Below, piece after piece: positions 55,047-64,000 of a stretch of DNA of 64,000 nt. The stretch lies in assembly GCF_015710975.1 (NCBI RefSeq), contig NZ_CP049783.1, positions 4,011,501-4,075,500 on the forward strand, read 5' to 3'. This stretch comes from Paenibacillus polymyxa. Its GTDB lineage: Bacteria; Bacillota; Bacilli; Paenibacillales; Paenibacillaceae. A model generated the notes under the pieces. The model had not been told where the DNA came from. It made no database searches and was given only the letters and a program-made list of their open reading frames with translations. The first letter of the stretch is position 1. Each line of letters begins with the position of its first letter. The translations under genes and the position numbers were made by a program.

Positions 55047-56021
55047 ATGAACTTTCATCAGCTGCACATTTTTTATACCGTAGCGGAGCGCGGAAGCTTC
55101 TCGGCGGCGGCGCAAGCGCTGCATATGACGCAACCTGCGGTGACGATGCAAATTCAATCTTTGGAAGATTATTTTGGCACGAAGCTACTGCACCGATCGA
55201 CTAAAAAAATTGAGCTTTCGGAGGCAGGAGCGACATTACTTCCTTTTGCAAAAAGAAGTATGCAACTGATCAGGGAAGCTGACGAGGCAATGTCTGCTTT
55301 TACTCACATGCTGGAGGGAAGATTGCATATTGGCGCCAGCCTAACGATTGGTGAATATATTGTGCCAAGAATGTTGGGCCCGTTTGGTCAGGAGTACCCT
55401 CACATACGCATGGCAATGAATGTAATGAATACGACTCAAATTATGGATGATATACTAAAGCATCAGTTGAATTTAGGGCTGATTGAGGCCCCGGTTCAAC
55501 ACCCGGATATTGTGGTGGAATCTGTGATGCAGGACGAACTGAAGCTGATTGTTCCTTCGGGGCATGTGTTAGCCAAGGCCAAAAAAGTAGTTTTAGAAGA
55601 TGTATTCAAGCATCCTTTTGTAGCTAGAGAAAAAGGTTCTGGTACACGACAAGTCATAGAAGACGGGCTCAAAAATCGTGGTGCGGATGCCTCTCGACTT
55701 GATATTGTAATGGAGATGGGCAGCACTGGAGCGGTCAAATCAGCGGTAGAGGCAGGACTGGGGATTACCATGCTGTCACCTTCTTCAGTCAAACACGAGG
55801 TTGCGCTCGGGTTGTTGAAAATTGTAAATATTTCAGATATTACCTTCAAACGAGAGTTTTATGCGATTCATCTGAAATCAGCTTTGTTGCCAATCCCGGT
55901 AGTAACTTTTTTATCTTACTTGCGTCGTCATGATCAGGGATTGGACGTATTCGAGGACTCGCAGGACAAACTTGTAGTGATGAAAGAGGAGGAGCAATTG
56001 CGTAATGAAGGAACAGATTAA
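55047..56021 (+). CDS. LysR-family transcriptional regulator (CysL-like)
   Basis: 324 residues. N-terminal winged HTH (FHQLHIFYTVAERGSFSAAAQALHMTQPAVTMQIQSLE) and effector domain with GRLHIGASLTIGEYIVPRMLGPF. Close to the CysL/sulphur-type subgroup by eye. Its 3' end overlaps the PHP gene by 17 bases, so the two are co-transcribed. Effector unknown. Confidence 0.9.
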   Translation: MNFHQLHIFYTVAERGSFSAAAQALHMTQPAVTMQIQSLEDYFGTKLLHRSTKKIELSEAGATLLPFAKRSMQLIREADEAMSAFTHMLEGRLHIGASLTIGEYIVPRMLGPFGQEYPHIRMAMNVMNTTQIMDDILKHQLNLGLIEAPVQHPDIVVESVMQDELKLIVPSGHVLAKAKKVVLEDVFKHPFVAREKGSGTRQVIEDGLKNRGADASRLDIVMEMGSTGAVKSAVEAGLGITMLSPSSVKHEVALGLLKIVNISDITFKREFYAIHLKSALLPIPVVTFLSYLRRHDQGLDVFEDSQDKLVVMKEEEQLRNEGTD

Positions 56022-56874
56022 TTCACAACGATATGATCTACATACACACACCCAAGCATCTGACGGTATGCAATCACCTGCTGATAATGTGCGCTGGGCG
56101 AAGGAAAAAGGGTTGGCCGGTGTGGCTATTACAGATCATGATACGGTGGCCGGTTTGGAGGAAGCCTTGGAGGAGGGAAGACGCATTGGAATGACCGTGG
56201 TGCCGGGTGTGGAAATCAGTACACGTGCTGGTGGCAAAGATATTCATATATTAGGTTATTTTATGGATTACCGTAATAAAATATTTTTGGAACGGTTGGA
56301 AAAGCTGAGACAGGCGCGGGATACCCGTAATGATTTGATTTTGAGTCGATTGCGTAGCTTGGGCCTGGAAATCACGCTAGATGAGGTGGTGGCTACAATG
56401 GGCAGACCACTAGCGCCAGATGAAAGCATTGGACGTCCGCATATGGCAGATACCCTGGTTCAAAAAGGTTACGCGAAGGACATGCGTGATGCGTTTGACC
56501 GTTACTTGGCAGAAGGTGCGCCCGGATACGTATCTGTACCCCGTGTAGAGCCTGCGGAGGCTATAAGCTGGATTCGTGAAGCAGGAGGTGTGCCTGTAGT
56601 GGCCCACCCTGGCTTGTATGGAAATGATGAACTGGTGCGCTCCATTATAGAGGCAGCGAAGCCTGTAGGGTTGGAGGTGAGCCATTCAGACCATGATGCT
56701 GAGGCTGAGAGCCGATATACTGCAATGGCGCTGCACTATGGGCTTATCGCAACAGGCGGCTCGGATTTTCACGGTGCGCGCCAAGGTGTGATTTTCCACG
56801 GTGATCTGGGTAGCCGTAGTGTGGAAGGTCAGGTTGTCGAGGAATTGAGAAAGGCTGCTGTTGGACAAAAGTAA
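56005..56874 (+). CDS. PHP-domain phosphoesterase (RNase AM / TrpH-like)
   Basis: 289 residues. Metal ligands: DLHTHTQASDG (HxH), AITDHDTVAG (DHD), GVEIST (Glu), VPVVAHPGLY (His), DHDAEAE and GGSDFHG (DxH). The set fits the YciV/TrpH family, 3',5'-nucleotide phosphatase and 5'-3' exonuclease on short RNA. Overlaps the LysR gene; GGAGGAG lies upstream of ATG 56005. Confidence 0.9.
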   Translation: MKEQINSQRYDLHTHTQASDGMQSPADNVRWAKEKGLAGVAITDHDTVAGLEEALEEGRRIGMTVVPGVEISTRAGGKDIHILGYFMDYRNKIFLERLEKLRQARDTRNDLILSRLRSLGLEITLDEVVATMGRPLAPDESIGRPHMADTLVQKGYAKDMRDAFDRYLAEGAPGYVSVPRVEPAEAISWIREAGGVPVVAHPGLYGNDELVRSIIEAAKPVGLEVSHSDHDAEAESRYTAMALHYGLIATGGSDFHGARQGVIFHGDLGSRSVEGQVVEELRKAAVGQK

Positions 56875-56879
56875 ATGAG

Positions 56880-56946
56880 AAAAAGCCCCTTGCCTACCGC
56901 ATGGAACACTAGAAGTGTACGTGCAACGGGCGAAGGGCTTTTTTTG
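56880..56946. terminator. terminator between the PHP gene and rqcH
   Basis: AAAAAGCCCCTT...AAGGGCTTTTTTT, convergent genes. Confidence 0.85.
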
Positions 56947-56969
56947 TAGATTCCATATGCTGGTGGAAC

Positions 56970-58718
56970 CTAGCCGTTTTTGATGCGGTTCGGCAGCTTT
57001 TTGACCAGTTCCTCATCAGGTGTGATAAAGAGCGTACGCTGATGATCGTAGATGACAAAGCCGGGCTTCGCACCGCTTGGCTTGCGTACATACCGAATCA
57101 AAGTGGCATCTACAGGTACGCTGCTAGACTGCTTGGCTTGGCTGAAATAGGCAGCCAGTTGAGCAGCTTCCTCCAACGTTGCGTCTCCGAATTTCTCGGC
57201 ACGAATAACGACGTGTGACCCTGGAATATCCTTTGTATGCAGCCACGTGTCATTGGGTCCGGCCAGTCGATTGGTCACATATTCATTCTGCAAGTTATTT
57301 TTGCCGACCAGCAGCTCGATGCCTTCGGATGATGTATATACGTGCAAGGTCGGGCGGTCATTTTTCTTCTTTTTCTTTCCTTTTTTAACCCGATCTCTGA
57401 GATAGCCCTGCTGAACCAGCTCTTCACGTATTTCCTCAATGTCGTTAATAGAGGCATGGGCTAGCTGCTGAAGAAGATTGTCCATATAACGAATTTCTTC
57501 GTGTGTTTTTGCTAGTTGTTCGTCAATGACAGCCAGGCTGTTTTTATATTTGTTATACTTTTTAAAATAACGTTGTGCATTATCTGAAGGGTTGAGTAGC
57601 GGGTCCAATGGAATGGTGATCGCACCCTGTTCCTCGTCATAAAAGTTAGTGAGTGTTACTTCCTTGTCTCCCTTTTTTACCTCATGCAGTGAAGCGAACA
57701 GCAGCTCTCCGTAAATCCGAAATTGATCGGCATCTTCCGCTTCAGCCAAATCTTGATGGAGATGATCGAGTTTTTTTACGTTTTTGCTCCGCTCGTTTTG
57801 TAGAAACCGCAGTAGGTCGCTAACCTTTTGCTTAACCGTGTCCCTTTCTGCTTTTTCACCGAAAAAGTCCTCCATACACTCACTGATGGTAGCGTATTCC
57901 TTACGTTCTCCTTCGATCAGCGTCAGTGGAATGGCTGAAAATATTACTTTATCTTGTGCGTTCAGTCCAGATACTGGCTGAAAACGATGATTCCGCACGT
58001 CATCCATAATGTCACTGAATGTCCTCCACAGTCGACGATCCTTGTCACCAGATGCTTCTTCGTTAGATGCTCGGATTAGTATCTCTTCAGCAATGAGGGG
58101 ACTAAGTCCGGTAAAAGTGTTCACGAGCCAGCGTTTGGGAGCTTCTTCGGCCTCAAGGGCTGCTTGATACGAGGAGATGAAGGCTGCTTCTTCGACTTCT
58201 AGTGGATTCAGCTTATTTTGTTCAGGAGGTTCCGTATATTGAAAGCCTGGCATAACGACCCGATAGCTGCTGATAGAGGGTGTGACATGATGAATGCCGT
58301 CCAGCATCATACCTGTTTCCGGGTCAAGCAAAATAATGTTGCTATGTCTACCCATCACTTCAATAATAATGCGCTTCAATGAAATATCCCCCAGCTCATC
58401 ACGCTGACGTATATTCATATGAATAATGCGCTCCATGCCCACCTGCGTGATGTTCTCAATAATGCCTCCTTCGCAATGTTTGCGAAGAAGCATACAAAAC
58501 ATGGGAGCTTCTGTCGGATTGAGAAAGCTTTGCTCTGTAAAATGTACGCGCGGAAATGTCGGATTAGCCGACAGCAACAGCTTTACACTCCCGCCTTGTG
58601 CCCGCAGGTTCAGCACGATATCGCGTTCGTTTGGCTGATGTATTTTATTAATGCGCCCGCCCCGGATGGCTTGCAGTTCGTGTACGATAGCGCGGGTTAC
58701 GATTCCGTCCAATGCCAT
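56970..58718 (-). CDS. rqcH: RqcH (FbpA/NFACT) ribosome quality control factor
   Basis: 582 residues from ATG 58718 (AAAGGAG ten bases upstream). NFACT-N domain (ALDGIVTRAIVHELQAIRGGRINKIHQPNERDIVL), a coiled-coil middle and the C-terminal NFACT-R part (HVYTSSEGIELLVGKNNLQNEYVT, DTWLHTKDIPGSHVVIR). Adds alanine tails to stalled nascent chains on 50S subunits in Bacillus. Earlier annotated as fibronectin-binding protein A. Divergent from the Ca2+ ATPase gene as in the yloA-yloB pair of B. subtilis. Confidence 0.95.
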   Translation of the reverse strand: MALDGIVTRAIVHELQAIRGGRINKIHQPNERDIVLNLRAQGGSVKLLLSANPTFPRVHFTEQSFLNPTEAPMFCMLLRKHCEGGIIENITQVGMERIIHMNIRQRDELGDISLKRIIIEVMGRHSNIILLDPETGMMLDGIHHVTPSISSYRVVMPGFQYTEPPEQNKLNPLEVEEAAFISSYQAALEAEEAPKRWLVNTFTGLSPLIAEEILIRASNEEASGDKDRRLWRTFSDIMDDVRNHRFQPVSGLNAQDKVIFSAIPLTLIEGERKEYATISECMEDFFGEKAERDTVKQKVSDLLRFLQNERSKNVKKLDHLHQDLAEAEDADQFRIYGELLFASLHEVKKGDKEVTLTNFYDEEQGAITIPLDPLLNPSDNAQRYFKKYNKYKNSLAVIDEQLAKTHEEIRYMDNLLQQLAHASINDIEEIREELVQQGYLRDRVKKGKKKKKNDRPTLHVYTSSEGIELLVGKNNLQNEYVTNRLAGPNDTWLHTKDIPGSHVVIRAEKFGDATLEEAAQLAAYFSQAKQSSSVPVDATLIRYVRKPSGAKPGFVIYDHQRTLFITPDEELVKKLPNRIKNG

Positions 58719-58948
58719 AATGTATGTTCTCCTTTGAAGCAAATGTATTTTCGCCTTCCTTCTATGATACATAACTTTGGGACAAAACTTAAGCGGCTTT
58801 GTGATATTTCGAGTCCTGTCCGAATAGATTGAATCAAGAAAGTCTGTCCAGCATATCAGCAATCGTGGCACAAAAATAGAATAACGGGCAGCCATCCTAC
58901 GCACAACCGACGGAAACGGACTATCTGACCGGGAGGGAATTGGGGAGA

Positions 58949-61747
58949 ATGGAACAAGCACACTGGCACCAATTAAGCAATGAACAGCTTTCAACTAGTC
59001 TGGAAGTCGACCCGAAGCAGGGTCTTTCGGAGGAACAGATTGCGGAACGAAGAGAAAGGACGGGTTGGAATGAGCTGAGCGAGGGCAAGCGTGTTTCGGC
59101 AATTTTGCTGCTGCTCAACCAGTTCAAGGATTTTATGATGCTTGTATTGATGGGAGCGACCCTGATCTCTGGCCTACTCGGCGAGTATCTGGATGCGATT
59201 ACCATTATTGCTATCGTTGTGCTAAATGGAATTCTCGGCTTTGTGCAGGAATTCAGAGCTGAACGTTCATTGCGAGCTTTAAGACAGCTTTCGGCTCCAA
59301 CCGCCAAGGTGCTGCGAGGCGGCAAACGAATACATGTTCAGGCCAGAGAACTGGTGCCGGGCGATATCGTGCTGCTGGAAAGTGGTGATCGTATCCCTGC
59401 AGATGTAAGGTGGTTGAGTACAAACGGCTGTGATGTCGAGGAGTCTGCCCTGACAGGTGAATCGGTTCCGGTGAGTAAGCATTCCCGTCCTATTCATGCC
59501 GCCGAAGTACCTCTTGGGGACCAAAAGAACATCGGTTTTATGGGCACCATGATGACCAGAGGCACCGCACAAGGCGTGGTCATTCGCACAGGCATGAGTA
59601 CCGAAATGGGAAAGATCGCAGACTTGATCGAAAATACGGAGTCGCAGGAGACACCGTTACAGCACAGACTGGAACAGTTGGGCAAAATTTTGATTATTGT
59701 GGCGTTAGCGCTAACCGTGCTCGTGGTCATAGCGGGTATTTTGCATGGTCAGCCAGCCATGAGCATGTTTTTGGCCGGCGTGAGCTTGGCTGTGGCAGCC
59801 ATACCAGAAGGATTGCCCGCGATTGTAACCATTGCACTCGCTTTGGGTGTACAGCGTATGATCAAACGCAAGGCCATTGTGCGCAAGCTGCCTTCCGTTG
59901 AGACGCTCGGCTGTGCGTCTGTCATTTGCTCTGACAAAACGGGCACACTGACCCAAAATAAAATGACAGTCACCAAGCTGTGGCTGGATGGTCGTTTCTG
60001 GGGAGTTACCGGGGAAGGTTATGATCCACACGGTCATATTATGGACAGGGATCTTCCGGCCGACCTAAAAAACGGACAATCCTTGCGTAGATTGCTGCAA
60101 GCTAGTGTACTTTGTAATAATGCGGAGATTGTTCAAGCTGACATAGATGAGCTGCGTTCAAAAAAGAAAACCAAAGAGCCGACGCCTTCCGCTGTTTGGG
60201 AGCTGAAAGGTGATCCGACAGAAGGAGCGCTGGTCACGTTAGCTGCCAAAGGCGGAGTCACGCGACAAGGGCTATACGAACTGTACACACGGGAGCGAGA
60301 ATTTCCTTTTGACTCAGATCGGAAGCGGATGTCGGTACTCGTACGCCACCAGGGAGGACATATTGTATTTGCCAAAGGAGCGCCAGACGTGCTACTGGGT
60401 CAGTGCTCTTACATTTTATGGGAAGGGAATGTCGTTCCGTTAACGGGTACGCTGCGCCAAAAGGTATTGGCAGCCAATGAAGGTATGGCATCGGAGGCGC
60501 TGCGTGTACTTGGCGTCGCTTACCGTGATATCCGCTCGCATGAGCGTGTCTCTACGGTTGAGGAGGCTGAAACACAGCTGATTTTTATCGGCCTGACCGG
60601 CATGATTGATCCGCCACGCCGCGAGGTTCGCGAGGCCATTGGCAAGTGCCGTCGTGCTGGCATTCGCACGGTGATGATTACGGGCGATCATGGCACAACT
60701 GCGGAGGCCATTGCACAGCAGCTGGGCATTCTCCAACGCGGCTCAAATGTATTGACAGGACAGCAACTGTCTCTCATGGATGATGCGGCGTTGGATAACG
60801 TTGTTGATACCGTCTCTGTGTATGCGCGGGTGTCGCCGGAACACAAGCTGAGAATTGTCAAGTCGCTGCAAAGACGCGGACATGTCGTAGCTATGACCGG
60901 AGATGGCGTCAATGACGCACCTGCGATCAAGGCATCGGATATCGGTATTGCCATGGGCATTACAGGAACAGATGTGACCAAAGAAGCAGCTGCACTTGTA
61001 CTGAGTGACGATAATTTCTCAACTATTGTAGCGGCAATTGAGGAAGGACGAAATATTTACGAGAACATCCGTAAATTCATACGTTATTTACTCGCTTCCA
61101 ATGTTGGCGAAATTTTGACGATGTTCTTTGCCATGATGGCTGGGCTGCCGCTACCTTTGTTACCCATTCAGATTTTGTGGGTGAACCTGGTAACTGACGG
61201 TTTGCCAGCGATGGCTCTGGGTGTGGATCAGCCGGAAAAGGATCTTATGGAGCATAAGCCTCGTGGCGCAAAGGAAAATATTTTTGCACGTCGACTGGGC
61301 TGGAAAATTATTAGTCGCGGTCTGTTGATTGGCCTATGTACACTTGCGGCCTTTTGGTTGACATTACGGATTGCTCCGAATGATGCAGGGCAATTGATCA
61401 AAGCGCAGTCGGTTGCATTTGCTACGTTAGTGCTGGCGCAGTTAATTCATGTATTTGATTGCCGTAGCTCCCGCTCCGTTTTCCATCGTAATCCGTTTCA
61501 AAATAGTTATCTCGTGCTTGCCGTACTGTCCTCCATTGTACTGATGCTGGTTGTAATGTATGTGCCTGTGCTGCAACCTATTTTCAAAACGGTACCCCTT
61601 GGTTTACGTGAATGGGCACTATCTATTGTCGCAGCTGGAATTCCTACGTTCCTGATGGGAGCGGGAAGTGTATGGGGCGGTCGACGTAACCGTCGTCACG
61701 GCGGAAATACACGATTTTCAGCGGGACGTACAAAGTTCTCAGCCTAG
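58949..61747 (+). CDS. Ca2+-type P-type ATPase (PMCA/SERCA-like)
   Basis: 932 residues. Exports Ca2+ using ATP. P-type motifs: TGES in EESALTGESVPV, PEGLP in the fourth membrane segment (AAIPEGLPAIVTIALALGVQRM), phosphorylation loop CSDKTGTLTQNKM, KGAPD nucleotide site, MITGDHGTTAEAIA and TGDGVNDAPAIKASDIGIAMG. The N-terminal cation ATPase domain and C-terminal membrane block are complete. Start ATG 58949. B. subtilis YloB is the probable counterpart, also beside the NFACT gene. Confidence 0.94.
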   Translation: MEQAHWHQLSNEQLSTSLEVDPKQGLSEEQIAERRERTGWNELSEGKRVSAILLLLNQFKDFMMLVLMGATLISGLLGEYLDAITIIAIVVLNGILGFVQEFRAERSLRALRQLSAPTAKVLRGGKRIHVQARELVPGDIVLLESGDRIPADVRWLSTNGCDVEESALTGESVPVSKHSRPIHAAEVPLGDQKNIGFMGTMMTRGTAQGVVIRTGMSTEMGKIADLIENTESQETPLQHRLEQLGKILIIVALALTVLVVIAGILHGQPAMSMFLAGVSLAVAAIPEGLPAIVTIALALGVQRMIKRKAIVRKLPSVETLGCASVICSDKTGTLTQNKMTVTKLWLDGRFWGVTGEGYDPHGHIMDRDLPADLKNGQSLRRLLQASVLCNNAEIVQADIDELRSKKKTKEPTPSAVWELKGDPTEGALVTLAAKGGVTRQGLYELYTREREFPFDSDRKRMSVLVRHQGGHIVFAKGAPDVLLGQCSYILWEGNVVPLTGTLRQKVLAANEGMASEALRVLGVAYRDIRSHERVSTVEEAETQLIFIGLTGMIDPPRREVREAIGKCRRAGIRTVMITGDHGTTAEAIAQQLGILQRGSNVLTGQQLSLMDDAALDNVVDTVSVYARVSPEHKLRIVKSLQRRGHVVAMTGDGVNDAPAIKASDIGIAMGITGTDVTKEAAALVLSDDNFSTIVAAIEEGRNIYENIRKFIRYLLASNVGEILTMFFAMMAGLPLPLLPIQILWVNLVTDGLPAMALGVDQPEKDLMEHKPRGAKENIFARRLGWKIISRGLLIGLCTLAAFWLTLRIAPNDAGQLIKAQSVAFATLVLAQLIHVFDCRSSRSVFHRNPFQNSYLVLAVLSSIVLMLVVMYVPVLQPIFKTVPLGLREWALSIVAAGIPTFLMGAGSVWGGRRNRRHGGNTRFSAGRTKFSA

Positions 61748-61856
61748 AATTCGGGTCTTGCATATCGCATCGCTTTCACGCTTTTGCCCTGTATGATATT
61801 ATGGGATCAAAGCTTCAAGAGGAGCATGACATCAGCAGCAACGGCGGGGGGAAGCT

Positions 61857-62687
61857 ATGGAATTCACTAAAATGAATGGTCTGGGTAATGATTTTATCGT
61901 TTGGTACGGGCATCAGGAATTGCCGTCTGACGCCTCGGAATTAGCTGTTCGGCTATGTGATCGACATTTTGGTATTGGCGCCGATGGATTGGTATATATA
62001 TTGCCGTCTGAAAAAGCAGATTTTCGCATGCGCATCATTAACTCAGACGGCTCGGAGGCCGAGCAATGCGGTAACGCTATTCGTTGTGCTGCCAAATATG
62101 TGTATGACCGTAAGCATATCAACCGTGAACAGATCACGATTGAGACGCTGGGTGCAGGTGTGCAACAGGTTGAACTGACTGTGGAAAACGGAACTGTACG
62201 AATGGTAAAGGTAGATATGGGAGAGCCGATTCTGGAAGGATTGAAAATTCCAACTACACTCGATTTGACTAACGTAATAGATGAGCCCATTGAAGCTGGA
62301 GGAAGTGGTTTTCGCTTTACGGCTGTTTCTATGGGAAATCCGCACTGTGTCATTTATGTTGAGGATGCGCCTAGCTTTGATCTGGAGGCCTGGGGGCCAA
62401 AGCTGGAGTGTCATCCATTGTTCCCTAAAAAAACAAATGTTGAGTTCGCCACGGTACAGAGTCGGAAGCATATAGATATGAGGGTATGGGAGAGGGGAGC
62501 AGGACCTACGCTAGCCTGTGGAACTGGAGCCTGTGCTACGCTTGTTGCTTCTGTACTAAATGGATACAGCGACCGCCGCGCCATGGTAAGCCTAAAGGGC
62601 GGCGATCTGGATATTGAATGGAGCGAGGATGATAATCACATTTATATGACAGGGCCGGCTGAGATTGTGTTCGAAGGTCGTATATAG
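61857..62687 (+). CDS. dapF: diaminopimelate epimerase
   Basis: 276 residues. Converts LL- to meso-diaminopimelate for lysine and peptidoglycan. The two catalytic Cys are visible: EQCGNAIRC region in the first half and LACGTGACA in the second, with [14 protein letters not shown] at the start. GGGGGAAG lies upstream. Followed by a terminator. Confidence 0.96.
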   Translation: MEFTKMNGLGNDFIVWYGHQELPSDASELAVRLCDRHFGIGADGLVYILPSEKADFRMRIINSDGSEAEQCGNAIRCAAKYVYDRKHINREQITIETLGAGVQQVELTVENGTVRMVKVDMGEPILEGLKIPTTLDLTNVIDEPIEAGGSGFRFTAVSMGNPHCVIYVEDAPSFDLEAWGPKLECHPLFPKKTNVEFATVQSRKHIDMRVWERGAGPTLACGTGACATLVASVLNGYSDRRAMVSLKGGDLDIEWSEDDNHIYMTGPAEIVFEGRI

Positions 62688-62700
62688 AAGTGAGGGTGAA

Positions 62701-62727
62701 GAAGACCTTAGCAGGTCTTCTTTTTTT
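62701..62727 (+). terminator. terminator after dapF
   Basis: GAAGACCT-TAGC-AGGTCTTC then TTTTTTT. Confidence 0.92.
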
Positions 62728-62845
62728 GCCCTTTTATGCCGCTGTTTACTGGGAAAATGGTGAACAGAGCGATATTCTGTCTTTTTTTGACGTCTGAACG
62801 ATGTATAATATAGAAAATGAGAAAACGATAAGGAGGCCGTTCATA

Positions 62846-63865
62846 GTGCGGAAATTTCGTTGGGTATCAGCAATTGCAATCCTCATTCTTATAGCCACCG
62901 CGCTTCCGGTTCAAGCGGCGACTATTCCTGCTGCCACAGAAACGACGGACAAGCAGGTTGGTTCGCTAACTCCGACAGTCGTAAGCCGTTTAGAAAAAGC
63001 AGTGCAAGAACTTATCGGTTCAAAAACTGCATTTCAATTTGACGATGTAACGGATATGGGGAAAACCTGGATTGTCGAGGGTGAATTGGAAGATGGAACA
63101 GCTACGTTACAGACAGAATATAATAAAGAGAAAAACAGAGTAGATTCTACAACCATACGATATAAAATAAGTAGTTTGGGAAAGGCGATGAACGCGCCAC
63201 TCAAGGCAAAAGTATTAAACAGCGCCAAAGCGTTTGACAGCAAGCGCCCCTTACAATTTGAAGCATTCTGGCGAGTCAAATCCCCTTATCAGTCCAACAA
63301 GCCTTCAAATTACTGGGTATTCTGGGGGGCAGGAGAAAAAGCTTCCTCATTGTATGTTGATGTGGATCAAGGTAATGCTATTACCGTCAATGCGGACTAT
63401 GCACTGAAGCAGGTGGATCCTGTGTTACTGAACCGTGCAATGAACACGTTTAAGCGAGTGAGTGGACAGCGAATCACAGTGCAGCATGTCTCACGGTACA
63501 AGGATGAGAAAAAGGGGCTTTCTTATTGGTCGTTCGAGGATGCAAGCGAGGCGAATGAAGTCAAAATTGGTGCGGTAACCGGTAAAGTGCTGGCTGTATC
63601 CACATCAGGGATGGACTGGAATGATGACGCAGATTTCAAAAAATCTTTTGCAAGTCCAAAATATACCGCCGCCGAAGCATTGAAGCTGGTCAAGCCTAAG
63701 GTTCAACTATTGTTCAATATCAATGTGTCCGGCTATAAAGTGAATGTTCAAGGAAATCAATATACGTTCTCCCAAAAGGGGACGGATTCTATTGTGGCTA
63801 AAGTAAATAAAAAAGGGACTTTTTACGAGTTTTCTCTCCATTCTTCTGATGGGAAAATGCTATGA
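62846..63865 (+). CDS. exported protein of unknown family
   Basis: 339 residues from GTG 62846 (AAGGAGG nine bases upstream). Type I signal peptide (RKFRWVSAIAILILIATALPVQAA), then a soluble body with two similar halves of helix plus beta pattern (LEKAVQELIGSKTAFQFDDVTDM; LLNRAMNTFKRVSGQRITVQHVSRY), resembling PepSY/YcdB-type exported modules. No catalytic motif seen. Likely a cell-envelope protein. Confidence 0.78.
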   Translation: MRKFRWVSAIAILILIATALPVQAATIPAATETTDKQVGSLTPTVVSRLEKAVQELIGSKTAFQFDDVTDMGKTWIVEGELEDGTATLQTEYNKEKNRVDSTTIRYKISSLGKAMNAPLKAKVLNSAKAFDSKRPLQFEAFWRVKSPYQSNKPSNYWVFWGAGEKASSLYVDVDQGNAITVNADYALKQVDPVLLNRAMNTFKRVSGQRITVQHVSRYKDEKKGLSYWSFEDASEANEVKIGAVTGKVLAVSTSGMDWNDDADFKKSFASPKYTAAEALKLVKPKVQLLFNINVSGYKVNVQGNQYTFSQKGTDSIVAKVNKKGTFYEFSLHSSDGKML

Positions 63866-63897
63866 AAATGTAGTGGTAAATAGAAAATGATAACTCA

Positions 63898-63948
63898 AGT
63901 TGCCTTACTCCTGGTATCATTTTGTCGGGGCGTGAGGCGGCTTTTTTT
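63898..63948 (+). terminator. terminator after the exported-protein gene
   Basis: AGTTGCCTTACTCC pairs with GGGGCGTGAGGCGGCT allowing G-U, then a T-run. Confidence 0.7.
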
Positions 63949-64000
63949 GTTTTTGGCTTATGTTTGTAGTCTCTTTATGTTACATTAGTATGAAAATAAA

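Noticed and set aside
58719..58994. 92-codon N-terminal extension of rqcH
   Set aside because: The extension crosses the divergent promoter region and the start of the ATPase gene; the family starts at ALDGIVTRA with a good ribosome-binding site.
1..64000. CRISPR array, insertion sequence or prophage
   Set aside because: No spaced direct repeats, transposase, integrase or phage structural genes were seen.

Overview
The window looks like a chromosomal segment of a Paenibacillus-type firmicute, probably close to the P. polymyxa group. Evidence: most genes have strong AAGGAGG-type ribosome-binding sites and some TTG/GTG starts; there is a tyrS T-box leader and a CcpA/HPr-type carbon-control set; there are Bacillales-specific genes (ytxJ, ylaN, ylbF, ylbG, acuA, the FbpA/RqcH gene beside a Ca2+ ATPase); and the base composition is moderate. 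The species is an inference from gene content. No insertion sequence, prophage, CRISPR array or rRNA was seen.

Layout. 1-9650 is an assimilatory nitrate/nitrite island: nasB-nasC, then a reverse-strand pair (a TrpD2-like protein and an ANTAR RNA-binding regulator), then nasD-nasE. Both forward operons have a good sigma-A promoter, then two hairpins with A-x-x-G hexaloops, then an intrinsic terminator that overlaps the second hairpin. This is the architecture of ANTAR-controlled antitermination. The ANTAR protein lies between its two presumed targets, has a receiver-like domain without the phospho-acceptor Asp, and shares an operon with the TrpD2-like protein. 9650-17600 holds a tRNA-Val, small conserved proteins, an MBL hydrolase, arginine decarboxylase and an MFS carrier. 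17700-32100 is central metabolism and its control: gndA, a rhodanese, a divergent EPSP synthase, a GlcNAc-type EIICBA overlapping an enzyme I, ytxJ, ccpA, mtnN and the divergent acuA/acsA pair with a cre site. 32100-39000 holds a class A PBP with fibronectin domains, T-box-controlled tyrS, an AraC-type regulator and rpsD with its leader. 39100-49400 holds a diguanylate cyclase, a lipoprotein, an M29 aminopeptidase, an HPr-like protein lacking the His15 segment, ylaN, a Ca2+/H+ exchanger, an Asp23 protein, an FtsW-type polymerase, an M20 hydrolase and a CBS protein. 49500-54900 holds an XPB-type helicase with a tightly coupled Helicase_C_3 partner, ylbF, ylbG and a hypothetical. 55000-64000 holds a LysR regulator, a PHP phosphoesterase, rqcH, a Ca2+ P-type ATPase, dapF and an exported protein.

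The strongest candidate for an under-described system is the nas island: a pseudo-receiver ANTAR antiterminator without an adjacent NasS or a NIT domain, paired with a TrpD2-like protein, facing two matching hexaloop leaders. Secondary candidates are the XPB/Helicase_C_3 pair, the His-less HPr-like protein and the EPSP synthase with altered substrate-site residues. All homology statements come from reading motifs by eye; no database search was run.
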